From Lachnospiraceae bacterium (GTDB taxonomy: Bacteria > Bacillota > Clostridia > Lachnospirales > Lachnospiraceae): 35,273 bases of DNA. Under the pieces are notes generated by a model. It was given only the letters and a program-made list of their open reading frames with translations. It had not been told where the DNA came from and searched no databases. Every line of letters starts with the position of its first letter. Position 1 is the stretch's first letter. Where the stretch lies: the NCBI GenBank assembly GCA_024690885.1, contig JAILOI010000054.1, positions 1 through 35,273 of the forward strand. Direction: 5' to 3'. Position numbers and translations under genes: made by a program. Below are positions 17,178-25,664 of the stretch, one piece after another.

Positions 17178-17660
17178 ATGAGGAGAGCAATTTATCCGGG
17201 CAGCTTTGATCCGGTGACCTTTGGACACTTGGATATCATCAAAAGATCCTCGAAATTATTTGATGAAATCATTGTCGGAGTGCTGAACAACAGCCAAAAA
17301 AATGCGTTGTTTTCTATCGATGAACGTGTTAACATGATAAAGAAGTTAACCTGCGAATATCCCAATGTTCGCGTTGATTCCTTCGAGGGATTACTCATTG
17401 ATTATGCCAAGCAAGTAGATGCTTCCATTATCATTCGAGGATTACGTGCAGTTACGGATTTTGAATACGAATTACAGATTGCCCAAACCAATCATGTACA
17501 ATATCAGAACATTGAGACGGTATTTCTTACCACCTCTTTGAATTATTCGTATTTGAGTTCGACGATTGTGCGGGAGTTTGCTTCACACGGAGGGGATATC
17601 TCCCGATTTGTTCCGGCAGAGATAGTTCCGTTGATTGAAGCGAAGTACCAGGTTAAATAA
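17178..17660 (+). CDS. coaD: phosphopantetheine adenylyltransferase
   Basis: 160 residues from the ATG at 17178, preceded by TAGGAGA; the frame is open further upstream into rsmD but the conserved N-terminus ([14 protein letters not shown]) fixes this start. It makes dephospho-CoA from phosphopantetheine and ATP. The nucleotidyltransferase motif is T14-F-G-H17 and the second signature is SSTIVRE at about 127-133. [12 protein letters not shown] (88-97 region) is the substrate-binding loop. Length equals the family norm. Confidence 0.97.
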   Translation: MRRAIYPGSFDPVTFGHLDIIKRSSKLFDEIIVGVLNNSQKNALFSIDERVNMIKKLTCEYPNVRVDSFEGLLIDYAKQVDASIIIRGLRAVTDFEYELQIAQTNHVQYQNIETVFLTTSLNYSYLSSTIVREFASHGGDISRFVPAEIVPLIEAKYQVK

Positions 17661-17686
17661 CACAAGATATATAAGGGAGAATTTAC

Positions 17687-18358
17687 ATGGCTAGTACAAT
17701 TGAGGATATCATTGACGAGATTACCGAGTACATTGACAGTTGCAAGCCTTCTGCTTTTTCCAGCAGTAAGATTACGGTAAACCGTGACGATATTGAAAAT
17801 CTTCTTTCTGAATTACGGAGCACCACTCCGGTGGAGATTCGTAGATATCAGAAGATTATCAGCAATCAGGAAGCCATCTTAGCAGATGCACAGGCCAAGG
17901 CCGATGCCATTATTGCACAGGCTCAGATTCAGACCAACGAATTGGTTTCCGAGCATCAGATTATGCAGCAAGCATATGCACAGGCCAACGAAGTGGTTAT
18001 GATTGCCACCAAACAGGCACAGGATATGTTAGATAAAGCAACTCAGGACGCGAACGACATTCGTACCGGCGCCGTTGCTTATACCGATGAATTGTTGAAA
18101 TCCGTACAGGAGGTTTTGGTTCGCTCCATGGATACCACCAAGAGCCGTTCCGAACAATTCTTAAATCAGATGCAAGGCTATCTGGATGTGGTAACCAAGA
18201 ACCGTATGGAGTTGGTTCCGGCAGCCGAAGAAGCAATTCCGGATGTTCCGGTGAAGGCAGGCGAGAATGCCGGTCCTTTTAAGGAAACCTTAGATGAGCA
18301 TAAGAACGACGACGTTCCTACCATTGATGTACCGGAAGAATTTTTTAAGAAAGATTAA
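17687..18358 (+). CDS. coiled-coil protein of unknown function, downstream of coaD
   Basis: 223 residues. After a small N-terminal part (EDIIDEITEYIDSCKP, IENLLSELRSTTP) it becomes a long Ala/Gln-rich helix, about 60-165, with repeats such as ADAQAKADAIIAQAQ; this resembles DivIVA-like proteins and subunit-H/b-type ATPase stalks. The last ~45 residues are Pro- and Asp-rich and probably disordered. No membrane segment or catalytic motif is visible. A resemblance to DivIVA-type scaffold proteins is my reading, not a proven homology. It ends the long operon, with a terminator right after the stop. Confidence 0.8.
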   Translation: MASTIEDIIDEITEYIDSCKPSAFSSSKITVNRDDIENLLSELRSTTPVEIRRYQKIISNQEAILADAQAKADAIIAQAQIQTNELVSEHQIMQQAYAQANEVVMIATKQAQDMLDKATQDANDIRTGAVAYTDELLKSVQEVLVRSMDTTKSRSEQFLNQMQGYLDVVTKNRMELVPAAEEAIPDVPVKAGENAGPFKETLDEHKNDDVPTIDVPEEFFKKD

Positions 18359-18361
18359 TAG

Positions 18362-18399
18362 AAAGCATCCAGGATTGATTCAATTTTGGATGCTTTTTT
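18362..18399 (+). terminator. intrinsic terminator ending the yicC-coaD operon
   Basis: Arms AAAGCATCC (18362-18370) and GGATGCTTT (18388-18396), an inner ATTGATTCAAT palindrome, and a T run to 18399. Confidence 0.85.
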
Positions 18400-18415
18400 A
18401 CTTAGAGGATGAGGG

Positions 18416-19135
18416 ATGCGACTGGATAAACTATTGGCCGATCGAGGATACGGCACCCGCAAAGAAATCAAAAAATTATTACAGAAAAACAGCGCTATCA
18501 TCAACGGCGTACCAACCAAGGACGGAAGTGCCAAGGTTGTGGTGGACGATCGGGTGGAGTTTCTTGGAGATGTGATTTCCTGCGAGTCCATGATTTATTA
18601 TCTGTTTCATAAGCCCGCCGGATGTGTTTGCGCCAATGAAGATGCGCTGCATCCCACGATTTTCCACTATATACCCAATCCCAGAAATCAGTTGTTCTCC
18701 GTAGGTCGTTTGGACATCGATACGGAAGGATTATTACTGATTACCAATGACGGGGTCTTGGCACATAATTTATTATCTCCCAGACATCACGTGGACAAGG
18801 TTTACTATGCCCGATTGGATCATGCCATTACCGAAGCGGATATCCAGGCCTTCCAAGCCGGGCTGGACATCGGTGATGATACCAATACCATGCCGGCAGA
18901 CTTAAGCCCTGCCAATGAAGCGGGAGATGAGATTTACGTAACCATCAAGGAAGGTCGTTATCACCAGGTGAAGCGGATGTTTGAAGCCAGAGGCAATGCG
19001 GTTTGCTACTTAAAGCGGATGTCCATGGGGCCTTTTGTTTTAGATGATACGTTGCCGGCAGGAAGTTATCGGCCCCTGACGCCGGAAGAGATGGAACTAC
19101 TTTCTGACTATACCAACCAAAGTGAGGAATCATGA
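18416..19135 (+). CDS. rsuA: pseudouridine synthase, RsuA family
   Basis: 239 residues. An N-terminal S4 RNA-binding domain (about 1-50: MRLDKLLADRGYGTRKEI) is followed by the catalytic domain with GRLDIDTEGLLLITNDG, where D100 is the expected catalytic Asp. RsuA makes pseudouridine 516 in 16S rRNA; some RsuA-family members act on other sites, so the exact target is inferred. AGGATGAGGG stands before the ATG. It starts a new unit after a terminator, and its stop overlaps the next pseudouridine synthase by four bases. Confidence 0.9.
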   Translation: MRLDKLLADRGYGTRKEIKKLLQKNSAIINGVPTKDGSAKVVVDDRVEFLGDVISCESMIYYLFHKPAGCVCANEDALHPTIFHYIPNPRNQLFSVGRLDIDTEGLLLITNDGVLAHNLLSPRHHVDKVYYARLDHAITEADIQAFQAGLDIGDDTNTMPADLSPANEAGDEIYVTIKEGRYHQVKRMFEARGNAVCYLKRMSMGPFVLDDTLPAGSYRPLTPEEMELLSDYTNQSEES

Positions 19136-20079
19136 AAGAAATTGTAATTAGCGCAGCTGATGCCAATCAGCGTTTGGATAAATACTTAAAGCGACTGTTC
19201 AAGGAAGCCAGCGGCGGCTTCTTATATAAAATGTTGCGCAAGAAGAACATCACCTTGAATAAGCAGAAGGCCGATGGACATGAACTTCTAAAAGAAGGAG
19301 ATCACGTATTTGTCTTTTTCTCGGATGAAACCTTTGAGAAGATGCAGGGAATCTCCCGGACGGATGCTGCTTTTTCTGTTATGGAACAGGGGGACCATCG
19401 GCATGTTGCTGTGGTATTTGAGAATGAAAACCTGCTGATTGTGAATAAGCCGGCCGGAATTCTGACCCAGAAATCCAAGCCCTCCGACCATTCCCTTAAT
19501 GACGAGATTTTGCATTATTTGATTTCCACCGGAGCGCTGTCGAAGCATCGGTTGCAGATGTTTACTCCTTCCGTGGCCAATCGTCTGGACCGCAATACCA
19601 GCGGGCTGGTGCTCGCCGGAAAAACCCTGGCCGGACAGCAGTTCTTATCGGAAGTGTTGCGTACCAGAGATGCCAGGAAGACCTATCACTGCGTGGTCCT
19701 CGGGGAGGTTTCCGAAGAAGCCACCAAGAAGGCATATCTTACCAAGGATCCTGCCACCAATCTGGTAACGATTCACGCCACGGAGTATCCGGGCAGCAAG
19801 GAAATTCGCACCCGGTTTCGTCCCATCAAGACCAATGGCAGCATTACCTTGCTGGAAGTGGACCTATTGACCGGTCGTACCCATCAGATTCGTGCTCATA
19901 TGGCGTATTTGGGCCATCCGGTGATTGGAGACGTAAAATACGGCGACGACGCTGCAAATGCCCGCTATCGCCAAGAGAAGGGCGTACGGCGGCAACTGTT
20001 GCATTCCTATCGGATTCAACTTCCCGGAGGCATCGATGCCATTGCAGAAGATCCGGAGATTTTTTCAACCATATTTTAA
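19132..20079 (+). CDS. pseudouridine synthase, RluA family (RluC/RluD-like)
   Basis: 315 residues with an N-terminal S4 domain (about 1-65: NQRLDKYLKRLFKEA) and the RluA catalytic core. The active-site motif is NRLDRNTSGLVLAGK, where most members have HRLDRDTSG; the Asp of RLD is kept. A second motif, LLTGRTHQIRAHMAYLGHPVIGD, is well conserved. Members modify uridines in 23S rRNA; this sequence alone does not settle which. ATGA overlap with rsuA couples the two synthases. Confidence 0.92.
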   Translation: MKEIVISAADANQRLDKYLKRLFKEASGGFLYKMLRKKNITLNKQKADGHELLKEGDHVFVFFSDETFEKMQGISRTDAAFSVMEQGDHRHVAVVFENENLLIVNKPAGILTQKSKPSDHSLNDEILHYLISTGALSKHRLQMFTPSVANRLDRNTSGLVLAGKTLAGQQFLSEVLRTRDARKTYHCVVLGEVSEEATKKAYLTKDPATNLVTIHATEYPGSKEIRTRFRPIKTNGSITLLEVDLLTGRTHQIRAHMAYLGHPVIGDVKYGDDAANARYRQEKGVRRQLLHSYRIQLPGGIDAIAEDPEIFSTIF

Positions 20080-20091
20080 ATTGGAGGGGTT

Positions 20092-20643
20092 ATGGCAACA
20101 TGGAACAGCCGCGGTCTTCGCGGCTCCGAACTGGAAAATTACATCAATCAAACCAATCTATTGTATCAGGAGAAGCAATTGGCCCTGATACAGAAAATCC
20201 CCACACCCATTACGCCCATTGAAATTGACCAGGCGTCCCGCCATATTACGTTGGCCTATTTCGAGAAGAAGAGTACCGTAGATTACATCGGAGCCGTACA
20301 AGGCATCCCGGTTTGTTTCGATGCCAAGGAATGTGACAAGGATACCTTCCCGATGCAAAACATTCACGAGCATCAGATGCAATTTATGGAAGACTTTGAG
20401 AACCAGCAGGGAATTGCCTTTTTCTTAATCTATTATTCCCATCGGCAACAATTTTATTATCTTCGATTTGAGGAAGCCGTTACCTTCTGGAATCGCGCCA
20501 AAAGCGGCGGTCGTAAAAGCTTCCGATTTGAGGAACTTACGCCGGAGTTTCTCTTTGATTCCACCGGCGGTTACTTCATTCCCTACCTGGATCTCTTGCA
20601 AAAAGACCTGGAACTTCGCAATTCCTTGACATCGGAATCCTGA
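20092..20643 (+). CDS. recU: Holliday junction resolvase RecU
   Basis: 183 residues, slightly shorter than the Bacillus subtilis protein. RecU cuts four-way junctions in recombination and repair in Firmicutes, taking the place of RuvC. The start SRGLRGSELENYIN contains the conserved R/G-E region, the catalytic block is KKSTVDYIGAVQGIPVCFDAKEC with D64, D77 and E80, and the later HQMQFMEDFENQQGIAFFLI matches the stalk and core. recU is often next to ponA; here it follows two pseudouridine synthases. The his operon promoter lies in its last codons. Confidence 0.93.
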   Translation: MATWNSRGLRGSELENYINQTNLLYQEKQLALIQKIPTPITPIEIDQASRHITLAYFEKKSTVDYIGAVQGIPVCFDAKECDKDTFPMQNIHEHQMQFMEDFENQQGIAFFLIYYSHRQQFYYLRFEEAVTFWNRAKSGGRKSFRFEELTPEFLFDSTGGYFIPYLDLLQKDLELRNSLTSES

Positions 20644-20654
20644 TGTTTTATAAT
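20626..20654 (+). promoter_or_regulatory. consensus sigma-A promoter of the his operon
   Basis: TTGACA (20626-20631), exactly 17 bases, TATAAT (20649-20654): a full match to the sigma-A consensus. The -35 box is inside recU. The predicted start near 20661 leaves a leader of only about 53 bases, with no room for a T-box. Confidence 0.88.
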
Positions 20655-20713
20655 GCTACTAATTTATCACGACATTACTTTATCAGATTAAAGTGTTTAT
20701 AAAGGAGAGCAGT

Positions 20714-22366
20714 ATGAATCGATTGTTACACACACCGGAAGGTGTTCGGGATATCTATAATGGGGAATACACCCGGAAGTTGCGGGTCATTCAGCAGATG
20801 AATGATGTGTTGGATGCCAGAGGCTATATGCCTATTCAGACTCCAACTTTTGAGTATTTCGATATTTTCAGTCAGGAGATTGGTACCACACCGTCCAAGG
20901 ACTTATATAAGTTTTTTGACCGGGAGGGAAACACCCTGGTATTGCGTCCGGATTTTACTCCGGCTATCGCCCGTGCGGCAGCCAAGTATTTTACCAATGT
21001 GGGCGAGACCATCCGTCTGACTTACAACGGCAACGTCTTCATTAACAATTCCAGCTATCAGGGACGTCTAAAGGAGAATACCCAGTTGGGTGCGGAGCTC
21101 ATTGGCGATAATTCCTTAGAAGCAGATGGCGAGATGATTGAAATGCTGGTGAAATCTCTGCAGTCTTCCGGACTGGAGAATTTCCAGATCAGCATCGGTC
21201 ACTCCGATGTCTTCCGCGGACTGATGGATGCGGCCGGATTCGATGAAGAAGCCGAGCGGAACATCCGGGATTACATCAATAATAAGAATAGCTTCGGTCT
21301 TGAGGAATTCCTGGCACAGAAGAACCTCTCCAAGGATTTGATGGAGCTGTTTGAACTGTTGTCTTGCATGTATGCATCTCCGGCAGATTGGTCTTCCTAT
21401 CTGACGAAGGCTACCACGTATCCTTCCATTGCCAATGCACTCAATTACTTAAGTGCTTTGAACGAGAAACTGACCCAGGCTGGCGTAGATTCTTACGTAT
21501 CCTATGAATTGGGCTTAATCAGTGATTACACCTATTATACCGGTATTATTTTCTCCGGTTATGCCTTCGGTACCGGCGAACCCATTGCCAAGGGTGGTCG
21601 CTACGATCGCCTGCTTTCTTACTTTGGTAAGGATGCGGCAGCCATCGGTTTTGCCATCTCTGTAGATGATTTGATGGAAGCGTTAAATTCCCAGGCCACC
21701 GATACCAAAACCAGCGACGGTACCCGTTATCTGACCATCGCTTTGGGCAAGGGCCGTCTTGCCAACAAAGCCATGGAATACTTCGAGAAGATCGGTATGC
21801 CTTGTGAAGAGATGAAGGATAAGAACACCAGAAAGCTGATCTTTGTTAATGAAGAGAAGAAGGTTCGTTTCTTCCTTGCCAAGGGACCGGATGTTCCAAC
21901 CTATGTGGAATACGGTGCTGCAGATATCGGCATTGTGGGAGAAGACACCATCTTAGAAGAAAGCCGAAACATCTTCGAAGTATTGGATTTGGGATTTGGC
22001 AAGTGCCGTATGTGCGTCTGCGGTCCGGAATCTGCCAAGCCACTCTTAGAGCATCAGGAACTGATTCGCGTTGCTACCAAGTATCCGAAGATTGCCAAGG
22101 ATTACTTCTATAACAAAAAGCATCAAACCGTAGAAATCATTAAGTTGAACGGTTCCATCGAGCTTGCTCCAATCGTGGGCCTCTCCGAAGTCATCTGCGA
22201 TATCGTAGAAACCGGAAGCACCTTGAAAGAGAACGGCCTGGTGGTATTGGAAGAAGTTTGTCCGTTGTCTGCCCGTATGGTGGTCAACCAGGTTAGCATG
22301 AAGATGGAGAACGAGCGAATTACAGAAATCATTCGTGCACTAAAAGCTGTGACAGAAGAAGCATAA
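20714..22366 (+). CDS. hisZG: HisZ-HisG fusion: ATP phosphoribosyltransferase with its regulatory subunit in one chain
   Basis: 550 residues from the ATG at 20714, placed 7 bases after AAGGAGAG. Residues 1-325 are HisZ, a histidyl-tRNA synthetase-like protein without synthetase activity: [34 protein letters not shown], and [13 protein letters not shown] (293-305). A polar linker (about 326-337) leads to a complete short-form HisG (338-550) with [17 protein letters not shown], and the PRPP-binding [12 protein letters not shown] near 498-509. The long-form C-terminal regulatory domain is absent, as expected when HisZ is present. HisG does the first step of histidine synthesis and is feedback-inhibited by histidine through HisZ. 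In most genomes these are two separate genes; here the frame runs through without a stop. Confidence 0.93.
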   Translation: MNRLLHTPEGVRDIYNGEYTRKLRVIQQMNDVLDARGYMPIQTPTFEYFDIFSQEIGTTPSKDLYKFFDREGNTLVLRPDFTPAIARAAAKYFTNVGETIRLTYNGNVFINNSSYQGRLKENTQLGAELIGDNSLEADGEMIEMLVKSLQSSGLENFQISIGHSDVFRGLMDAAGFDEEAERNIRDYINNKNSFGLEEFLAQKNLSKDLMELFELLSCMYASPADWSSYLTKATTYPSIANALNYLSALNEKLTQAGVDSYVSYELGLISDYTYYTGIIFSGYAFGTGEPIAKGGRYDRLLSYFGKDAAAIGFAISVDDLMEALNSQATDTKTSDGTRYLTIALGKGRLANKAMEYFEKIGMPCEEMKDKNTRKLIFVNEEKKVRFFLAKGPDVPTYVEYGAADIGIVGEDTILEESRNIFEVLDLGFGKCRMCVCGPESAKPLLEHQELIRVATKYPKIAKDYFYNKKHQTVEIIKLNGSIELAPIVGLSEVICDIVETGSTLKENGLVVLEEVCPLSARMVVNQVSMKMENERITEIIRALKAVTEEA

Positions 22367-22382
22367 GAAAAGGAAAAAGGAA

Positions 22383-23675
22383 ATGAGAATACTTGATTTA
22401 AATAAAGATACCATTAACGATTTGTTGGAAAAGCTGTTAAAGCGTAGCCCAACCAACTACACCGAATACGAAGCCACGGTTGCAGACGTGATTGCCAATG
22501 TTCGCGCCAATGGAGATGCGGCAATTTTCGCCTACACCAAGCAGTTTGATAAAGCAGAAATCAATGCGTCCAATCTGGTGGTGACCGATGCGGAAATCGA
22601 AGAAGCTTACAAGGAAGTTTCTCCGGAGCTGTTGGATGTCATTCGCAAGTCTCTTGTAAATATTCGCGACTATCACGCAAAGCAGTTGCAGAACAGCTGG
22701 TTTGAAAGCAAGGACGGCATCATCCTCGGACAGAAGGTGACCGCTCTTGAGAACGTCGGTGTCTATGTTCCGGGCGGTAAGGCTGTATATCCATCCTCCG
22801 TCCTGATGAATATCGTACCGGCCAAGGTGGCAGGTGTGGATCACATCTATATGTGCACTCCATGTGATGCCAACGGCAAAGTCTATGCATCCACATTGGT
22901 TGCTGCAAAAGAAGCAGGAGCAGATGTGATTTATAAGATTGGTGGCGCACAGGCCATCGCAGCTATGGCATTCGGTACCGAGAGTGTGCAGAAGGTGGAC
23001 AAAATTGTAGGCCCGGGCAATATCTATGTTGCCCTTGCCAAAAAGGCCGTCTTTGGTCATGTAAGCATCGACTCCATCGCCGGCCCGAGTGAAATCCTGG
23101 TATTGGCTGATGAAACTGCAAATCCACGCTTTGTGGCTGCGGACCTTTTGTCCCAGGCAGAACACGATGAGTTGGCTTCCGCTATTTTAGTGACCACTTC
23201 CAGAGACTTAGCAGAAGCCGTATCCAAGGAGATCGATGGCTTTTTGCAGGTGCTTTCCAGACGGGAGATTATCTCCAAATCCCTGGAAAACTATGGTTAT
23301 ATTCTGGTTGCGGAGGATAAGGAAGCTGCCATTGCAGCAACCAATGCCATTGCGTCCGAGCACTTGGAAATTGTAACCGCAAATCCATTTGAGGATATGA
23401 CCAAGATTCGAAACGCCGGTGCGATTTTCCTCGGTTCTTATTCTTCCGAGCCTCTGGGTGATTATTTTGCCGGACCAAACCACGTACTTCCGACCAATGG
23501 AACCGCTCGGTTTTTCTCCGCCTTATGTGTGGATGATTTCATTAAGAAGTCCAGCATTATTTCCTACTCCAAGGAAGCCTTGGAAGCAGTACACACCGAC
23601 ATCGAAACCTTTGCAACCTGTGAGCAGTTGACGGCTCATGCGAATTCGATTAAAGTTAGATTTGAAGGGAAATAA
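22383..23675 (+). CDS. hisD: histidinol dehydrogenase
   Basis: 430 residues, full length. It oxidises histidinol to histidine in two NAD-dependent steps, the end of the pathway. Zinc ligands align with the Escherichia coli enzyme: Q258 and H261 (QAEHDELAS), D360 and H419. Other signatures are GPSEILVLAD, IASEHLEI and GPNHVLPTNGTARF. A weak AAGGAAA lies before the ATG. It follows hisZG by 16 bases. Confidence 0.97.
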   Translation: MRILDLNKDTINDLLEKLLKRSPTNYTEYEATVADVIANVRANGDAAIFAYTKQFDKAEINASNLVVTDAEIEEAYKEVSPELLDVIRKSLVNIRDYHAKQLQNSWFESKDGIILGQKVTALENVGVYVPGGKAVYPSSVLMNIVPAKVAGVDHIYMCTPCDANGKVYASTLVAAKEAGADVIYKIGGAQAIAAMAFGTESVQKVDKIVGPGNIYVALAKKAVFGHVSIDSIAGPSEILVLADETANPRFVAADLLSQAEHDELASAILVTTSRDLAEAVSKEIDGFLQVLSRREIISKSLENYGYILVAEDKEAAIAATNAIASEHLEIVTANPFEDMTKIRNAGAIFLGSYSSEPLGDYFAGPNHVLPTNGTARFFSALCVDDFIKKSSIISYSKEALEAVHTDIETFATCEQLTAHANSIKVRFEGK

Positions 23676-23693
23676 TGGACAAGGGGGATCGAT

Positions 23694-24287
23694 ATGTCGA
23701 CAGAACGAATTGCGGAATTTTCTCGTATTACCAAGGAAACGGACATCAAAATTCGGTTGAATTTGGATGGAAGCGGACAGAGTCAAATTGATACCGGAAT
23801 CGGATTTTTTGACCACATGTTAGACGGTTTTTCCAGACATGGATTCTTCGATTTGGATTGCACCTGCAAGGGTGATTTACTGGTGGATTGTCACCACTCC
23901 ATCGAGGATACCGGTATTTGTCTAGGCACCACCATCAAGAAGGCCCTCGGCACCAAAAGCGGCATCAAGCGTTATGGCAGCTGCATTTTGCCGATGGACG
24001 AAACCTTGGTATTATGTGCGGTTGATTTGTGTAATCGACCTTATTTGAATTTTGACGCCACCTTTGATATGGAACGGGTGGGATACTTTGACACGGAGAT
24101 GGTACGGGAGTTCTTTTATGCGATTTCTTATTCCGCAGGAATGAATCTCCACTTGAAGGTTTTGGATGGTACCAATACCCATCACAAGATTGAGGCCATG
24201 TTTAAGGCGTTTGCCAGAGCATTGGACGAAGCTTGTACTATTGATCCACGCATCACCGATGTCATGTCTACCAAAGGAGCATTATAA
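23694..24287 (+). CDS. hisB: imidazoleglycerol-phosphate dehydratase
   Basis: 197 residues, a stand-alone dehydratase without the histidinol-phosphatase half of the enterobacterial protein. Metal ligands lie in two repeats: DCHHSIED (H67, H68, E71) and [11 protein letters not shown] (H163, H164, E167), with FFDHML at 39-44. AGGGGGAT precedes the ATG. Two bases separate it from the next gene. Confidence 0.97.
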   Translation: MSTERIAEFSRITKETDIKIRLNLDGSGQSQIDTGIGFFDHMLDGFSRHGFFDLDCTCKGDLLVDCHHSIEDTGICLGTTIKKALGTKSGIKRYGSCILPMDETLVLCAVDLCNRPYLNFDATFDMERVGYFDTEMVREFFYAISYSAGMNLHLKVLDGTNTHHKIEAMFKAFARALDEACTIDPRITDVMSTKGAL

Positions 24288-24289
24288 TC

Positions 24290-25573
24290 ATGGAACATAA
24301 GAATATTGTAGCAACGATCTACTTGAAGGATGGAATGGCCGTTCCGTCCCCAACACGTCTGGATGAGAAAACCGACGTTTTGGAATTAGCACAGCTTTAC
24401 AACGACAGCGGTATCGACAAGATTATCTGCTTCGATTTATCCAACGACGATGATGAGCATGAGAAAAACATTCTTGCCATCCGTGAAATCAATCGTGCCA
24501 TTGACACCAAGACTTGTGCCGGTGGTAATATCCAGCGTTTAGAGGACGTTAAGAAATTCCTCTATGCCGGATGTGTGGAGGTCATCCTCAACGGTTCAAA
24601 AGCTGCAACTGCCCAGTTGGTGGTAGAAGCCAGCGAGCGTTTTGGTCAGGAGAAGATTTTGGTTTCCCTGGATACGGTGGACTTTTTGTTCAAGACCAAG
24701 GCCTTCTTATCCAAGCACGTGCATGAACTTTTGATTATGAACAAAAGCCTGGTCAGTGGCTTAGAGAACATTACCGATATTCCTTATATCCTGGTTCAGG
24801 ATGAGTATGATTTCGAAGAGATTAAGCGTGTCTTATCTTCGGATACCATCCGCGGTATCTACGGTGAATTCATTAACAATGAGGATACCGACATTATGCA
24901 GCTGAAGACCAACCTGTCCGAATGTGGCATCAAGATGGATAACTTCGAGCCACAACTGTCCTGGTCCGATTTGAAGGTAAACTCCGACGGATTGGTTCCG
25001 GTCATTGTACAGGATTATCGCACCAACGAAGTGTTGATGCTTGCCTATATGAATGAGGAAGCATTCTTAAATACCATCCGTATCGGCCGTATGACTTACT
25101 ATAGTCGCAGCCGCAAGGAGCAGTGGGTCAAGGGTATGACCAGTGGCCATATTCAGTACGTCAAGAGCCTGACAGCAGACTGCGATTACGACACCATCCT
25201 TGCCAAGGTTTCCCAGGTAGGCGGCATCGCTTGTCACACCGGTCGTCCATCCTGCTTCTTCAACGAGATTATTCGCAAGGAATACATTGAGCGGAACCCA
25301 TTGAAGGTGTTCGAGAATGTTTACGATGTGATTTTAGATCGTAAGGTCAACCCGAAGGAAGGCAGCTATACCAATTACTTGTTTGACAAGGGTATCGACA
25401 AGATTTTGAAGAAGGTGGGAGAGGAAGCAACGGAAATCGTCATTGCTGCAAAGAACCCGGATTCCGAGGAATTAATCTACGAAGCCAGCGATTTCTTGTA
25501 TCACTTGATGGTCCTCATGGCTGAGAAGGATATCACCTGGGATGATGTAACCAGAGAATTATCTCAGCGATAG
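24290..25573 (+). CDS. hisIE: HisF-like domain fused to HisI-HisE (PR-AMP cyclohydrolase / PR-ATP pyrophosphohydrolase)
   Basis: 427 residues in three parts. Residues 1-217 align along their length with the HisF/HisA barrel ([42 protein letters not shown]), but the first catalytic Asp (HisF D11) is Tyr11, while the second Asp (D128) is kept, and the late phosphate-binding SGG is replaced by VQD. So this part is probably not an active cyclase or isomerase. Residues 221-325 are HisI with DCDYDT (297-302) and CHTGRPSC (315-322). Residues about 340-427 are HisE with [12 protein letters not shown] and [13 protein letters not shown]. HisIE does the second and third steps of the pathway. hisA, hisF, hisH and hisC are not in this cluster. 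Confidence 0.92.
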   Translation: MEHKNIVATIYLKDGMAVPSPTRLDEKTDVLELAQLYNDSGIDKIICFDLSNDDDEHEKNILAIREINRAIDTKTCAGGNIQRLEDVKKFLYAGCVEVILNGSKAATAQLVVEASERFGQEKILVSLDTVDFLFKTKAFLSKHVHELLIMNKSLVSGLENITDIPYILVQDEYDFEEIKRVLSSDTIRGIYGEFINNEDTDIMQLKTNLSECGIKMDNFEPQLSWSDLKVNSDGLVPVIVQDYRTNEVLMLAYMNEEAFLNTIRIGRMTYYSRSRKEQWVKGMTSGHIQYVKSLTADCDYDTILAKVSQVGGIACHTGRPSCFFNEIIRKEYIERNPLKVFENVYDVILDRKVNPKEGSYTNYLFDKGIDKILKKVGEEATEIVIAAKNPDSEELIYEASDFLYHLMVLMAEKDITWDDVTRELSQR

Positions 25574-25596
25574 CGCATAATAGGATTTCGTTTTCT

Positions 25597-25625
25597 TGAC
25601 GGAAGGTTTATGATTATGTCATAAT
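25597..25625 (+). promoter_or_regulatory. candidate promoter for the radical SAM gene, inside the his terminator
   Basis: TTGACG (25597-25602), 17 bases, CATAAT (25620-25625). It is formed by the bases of the his terminator stem. Confidence 0.5.
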
Positions 25626-25641
25626 CCTTCCGTTAGTTTTT
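25599..25641 (+). terminator. intrinsic terminator of the his operon
   Basis: Long hairpin: ACGGAAGG (25599-25606) with CCTTCCGT (25626-25633), a T/T mismatch, then TTATGA (25608-25613) with TCATAA (25619-25624) and a 5-base loop. T5 follows at 25637-25641. Confidence 0.75.
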
Positions 25642-25664
25642 GTATGAAAAGACGTGGTGAAAAT

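Noticed and set aside
20655..20713. T-box or other riboswitch in the his leader
   Set aside because: The leader is only about 53 bases with no terminator hairpin or T-box motif.
22437..23165. 242-residue minus-strand open frame opposite hisD
   Set aside because: hisD is a full, conserved gene on the plus strand; the antisense frame has no family features or start signal.
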